Assembly (NCBI GenBank): GCA_049301335.1
Contig: JBAQKV010000048.1
Location: 1-7,647 of the forward strand
Reading direction: 5' to 3'
Source: JANJWP01 sp049301335
GTDB lineage: Bacteria; Patescibacteriota; Gracilibacteria; BD1-5; UBA2023
Length of the DNA stretch: 7,647 bases
Shown: positions 5,727-7,647 of the stretch, piece after piece
How the letters are laid out: every line of letters begins with the position of its first letter
Position numbering within the stretch: the first letter of the stretch is position 1
Program-made: the position numbers and the translations under genes
Notes under the pieces: generated by a model
Database searches by the model: none
What the model saw: the letters and a program-made list of their open reading frames with translations, nothing else
What the model was told of the DNA's origin: nothing

Positions 5727-5924
5727 ATGAATCTTCTTCCCCTCGCTCTTATCGGCGTAATCGGCTCCGGAGTCGGTATCGGTCTTATCGGTATGGGTGC
5801 CATGCAGGCGATCGGCCGCAACCCGTCCGCTTCCGGCGATATCAACGCGAAGATGCTTACCGCCATCGCTCTCTGCGAAGTCCCGGGCCTCCTCGCTTTC
5901 GCCGCGCTCTTCATCGTAAAATAA
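5727..5924 (+). CDS. atpE: F-type ATP synthase subunit c (proteolipid)
   Basis: A 65-residue two-helix hairpin that oligomerises into the rotor ring. Helix 1 carries the glycine pattern GSGVGIG (13-19), the polar loop has the conserved RNP (31-33), and helix 2 carries the ion-binding carboxylate Glu51 in ALCEVPG. Ile18 is found where Na+-binding rings have Gln, and Val52 follows Glu51 instead of Ser or Thr, so proton coupling is more likely than sodium. 65 residues is short compared with the usual 70-85. An in-frame ATG at 5679 would add 16 residues (81 in all), but that extension would cover the terminator-like hairpin and has a non-family sequence (MPDPWFPG...), so ATG at 5727 is preferred. 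82 bases after atpB and 39 before atpF; both gaps are rich in T runs. Stop TAA. Confidence 0.95.
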   Translation: MNLLPLALIGVIGSGVGIGLIGMGAMQAIGRNPSASGDINAKMLTAIALCEVPGLLAFAALFIVK

Positions 5925-5963
5925 GCGTTTTTCGTTTTTCCTAGTTTTTTTCCCGTCCTGACC

Positions 5964-6434
5964 ATGGAAGGTCTCGTAGATCTCGGCTCCCTCGCCATCC
6001 AAGCCGTAAACCTCGGCATCGTCGCGTTCGTACTCAAGAAGTTCGTATTTTCGCCGTACCTCGCGTACCTCGACGAAGAGGCCGCGAAGCGCGCCGAACT
6101 CGAACGTTCGAGCGAACACGCGGCACAAGCCGAAGCCGAAGCCCGCGCGAAGGCGGACGAGATCGTAGCCGAGGCCAAGCGGGAAGGAAAATCCATCCGC
6201 GAAGAATCGAAAACCCTCGCCAAACAGGAAGCGTCGCTCATCGTTTTCGAAGCCAACAAGGAAGCCGACGCCGTCCGCGCGAAGGGCCTTGCCGACGTCG
6301 AAAGCGAACGCCGCGCGCTCGAAGAATCCCTGCGTGCCAAGGTCGTTTCGGTGGCGCTCAAAATCAACGAGAAGGTTTTCGGCAAGTCCGAAGCTAACGC
6401 GGAACTCGTCAAAAACCTCGCGAAAGACCTCTAA
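5964..6434 (+). CDS. atpF: F-type ATP synthase subunit b
   Basis: A 156-residue peripheral stalk subunit that links the membrane sector to F1 through delta. An N-terminal membrane helix (about residues 8-30, LGSLAIQAVNLGIVAFVLKK) is followed by FSPYLAYLDEEAAKR and a long charged Ala/Glu/Lys/Arg-rich coiled coil to about residue 130; the C-terminal 25 residues are the likely delta contact. Length is normal, with no sign of fusion to delta as in mycobacteria. The upstream gap has three T runs and ends TTCCCGTCCTGACC before the ATG, without a Shine-Dalgarno sequence. 15 bases separate it from atpH. Sequence identity in this family is low, so the call rests on topology, composition and operon position. 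Stop TAA. Confidence 0.93.
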   Translation: MEGLVDLGSLAIQAVNLGIVAFVLKKFVFSPYLAYLDEEAAKRAELERSSEHAAQAEAEARAKADEIVAEAKREGKSIREESKTLAKQEASLIVFEANKEADAVRAKGLADVESERRALEESLRAKVVSVALKINEKVFGKSEANAELVKNLAKDL

Positions 6435-6449
6435 ACCGTTTTCCCAAAC

Positions 6450-6794
6450 ATGTCCGAAACCATCGACATCTCCGGACTCGGCAAAGAGGAACTCTCTTCC
6501 GTCGTAAAGTCCTTGAAGCTCTACCGGACCTTGAAAAAGCGTCTCGGAAACCGGGGCGTCAGCATCTTCAATGCCATCCGCACGGGAGAAAAGACCCTCC
6601 GCGTCGAATATTTCCCTTCCATGGGCCGCGAAGCTGCGGAAAAAGCCCTCGCCGACGCTTTCGGTAAGGACTTCGACAAAGGCTTCCATACCGAATGGAA
6701 GGAAAACCCGTCGCTCGAAGGAGGCCTCCGTGCCTTCTTCGGCGACGAAATGGTCGACCTTTCTTTCTCCCGCATCGAGCGACTCCTCGGTTAA
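6450..6794 (+). CDS. atpH: F-type ATP synthase subunit delta, short form
   Basis: A 114-residue protein in the delta position between atpF and atpA. The C-terminal NPSLEGGLRAFFGDEMVDLSF region (86-106) followed by SRIERLL matches the end of delta (DPSLIGGVRIRVGD...GSVRGRLERL). Ordinary delta is about 175-185 residues, with an N-terminal six-helix domain that caps the alpha N termini. Here only about 50 residues precede the beta-strand-containing C-terminal part, so most of that domain is missing. No stop or frameshift suggests recent decay, and upstream is subunit b, so it appears to be a genuine short form. It would bridge b to F1. Pyrimidine-rich leader CCGTTTTCCCAAAC, no Shine-Dalgarno sequence, stop TAA. 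Family call rests on the C-terminal motif and operon order. Confidence 0.85.
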   Translation: MSETIDISGLGKEELSSVVKSLKLYRTLKKRLGNRGVSIFNAIRTGEKTLRVEYFPSMGREAAEKALADAFGKDFDKGFHTEWKENPSLEGGLRAFFGDEMVDLSFSRIERLLG

Positions 6795-6815
6795 TTCCCC
6801 TCATTCACGAAAAAC

Positions 6816-7647
6816 ATGTCCACCAACGTTCTCGACCGTATCATCGCCGATATCGAGTCGAAAATCGACTCCACGGACCTCTCTCCCGAGCGTAAAAGCT
6901 CCGGCGAGGTCGTCTACCTCGGCGACGGTATCGCCAAGGTCGTAGGTCTCCGCGACGTCGCTTACAACGAAGTCGTCGAATTCGAGTCCGGCGCCAAGGG
7001 CGTCGCGCTCAACCTCGAAGAGCACTCCGTAGGTATCGTCATCCTCTCCGGATTCGGCACCATCAAGGAAGGCGCCATCGCCAAGACCACCGGCCGCATC
7101 CTCGAAGTTCCGGTAGGACCGGGCCTTTTGGGACGCGTCGTCGACGCTCTCGGTAACCCGCTCGACGGGCTCGGACCGATCAAGGCTACCGAATTCTACC
7201 CGACCGAACGCGTCGCTTCCGGCGTCATGAGCCGCAAGTCGGTCCACGAACCGATGGCTACCGGTATCAAGGCGATCGACTCGCTCGTACCGATCGGCCG
7301 CGGACAGCGCGAACTCATCATCGGCGACCGCCAGACCGGCAAGACCCAGATCGCCATCGACACGATCCTCAACCAGAAGGGTCAGAACATGAAGTGCATC
7401 TACGTCGCCATCGGACAGAAGGACTCCAAGGTCGTCGCCCTCGTCGAAGAACTCAAGAAGGCGGGCGCCATGGATTACACCACCGTCGTCGTCGCGGGAG
7501 CTTCCGCTCCGGCATCGATGCAGTGGCTCGCTCCGTACACCGGATGCTGCGTAGGGGAATACTTCATGATGAACGGCGAACACGCCCTCGTCATCTACGA
7601 CGACCTCACCAAGCACGCCAACGCGTACCGTGAAATGTCCCTCCTCC
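6816..7647 (+). CDS. atpA: F-type ATP synthase subunit alpha, N-terminal part (cut by window edge)
   Basis: The first 277 residues of the alpha subunit, the non-catalytic nucleotide-binding subunit of the F1 hexamer; the remaining 220 or so residues lie beyond the window. The N-terminal helix and beta-barrel (about 1-95) include GEVVYLGDGIAKVVGL. Family motifs follow: GRILEVPVGPGLLGRVVDALGNPLDG, PIGRGQRELIIGDRQTGKT with the P-loop GDRQTGKT at 170-177, then the Walker B stretch ALVIYDDLTKHA with Asp262-Asp263. Gln at the third P-loop variable position (GDRQTGKT) distinguishes alpha from catalytic beta (GGAGVGKT). The leader TTCCCCTCATTCACG echoes the one before atpB. ATG at 6816 lies 21 bases after atpH. 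No in-frame TGA. atpG, atpD and atpC would be expected next. Confidence 0.98.
   Translation, partial: MSTNVLDRIIADIESKIDSTDLSPERKSSGEVVYLGDGIAKVVGLRDVAYNEVVEFESGAKGVALNLEEHSVGIVILSGFGTIKEGAIAKTTGRILEVPVGPGLLGRVVDALGNPLDGLGPIKATEFYPTERVASGVMSRKSVHEPMATGIKAIDSLVPIGRGQRELIIGDRQTGKTQIAIDTILNQKGQNMKCIYVAIGQKDSKVVALVEELKKAGAMDYTTVVVAGASAPASMQWLAPYTGCCVGEYFMMNGEHALVIYDDLTKHANAYREMSLL

Overview
This window most likely comes from a Candidate Phyla Radiation bacterium that reads UGA as glycine (genetic code 25: Gracilibacteria/BD1-5 or Absconditabacteria/SR1). In a Nudix hydrolase, the invariant first glycine of the Nudix box is a TGA codon (2088-2090) and a second TGA lies in a typical Gly-Gly-Ile-Val start of the domain. 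A 545-residue pilin-like gene reads through five in-frame TGA codons, several at positions where glycine fits well. All eight stop codons visible in the window are TAA. By eye the base composition is roughly in the mid-fifties % G+C, with strongly C-ending codons; this would be high for a code-25 lineage, but I did not count it.

Layout. Left part, minus strand: the 5' end of pheS (cut by the window edge), a structured 204-base gap, and dnaN (sliding clamp). A divergent promoter region (1716-1964) separates dnaN from a plus-strand pair: a Nudix hydrolase and a small protein resembling the C-terminal half of UlaG-like metallo-beta-lactamase-fold proteins. This pair ends at a textbook intrinsic terminator (2952-2979). 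Next, behind its own strong promoter, is a large type IV prepilin-like protein carrying a Cys-rich module and a fibrinogen-like YCD...GGGW domain at its C terminus, a plausible surface adhesin. The right third is the start of an F-type ATP synthase operon, atpB-atpE-atpF-atpH-atpA (subunits a, c, b, delta, alpha); atpA runs off the window and gamma, beta and epsilon presumably follow.

How it works together. The atp genes encode the membrane sector and the start of the F1 sector; the c subunit lacks the recognised Na+ ligand pattern, so proton coupling is inferred. The delta subunit is unusually short (114 residues, essentially a C-terminal domain). The pilin-adhesin would be exported and presented outside the cell, fitting the attached or predatory lifestyle reported for relatives.

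Regulatory signals. Nearly every gene lacks a Shine-Dalgarno sequence and instead has a pyrimidine-rich stretch, often containing TTCCC, just before its ATG. The Nudix gene is the exception. Two promoters share the form TTGCG(A/T)-16-TATACT. The leader before atpB and the gap between atpB and atpE contain terminator-like hairpins that may tune expression.
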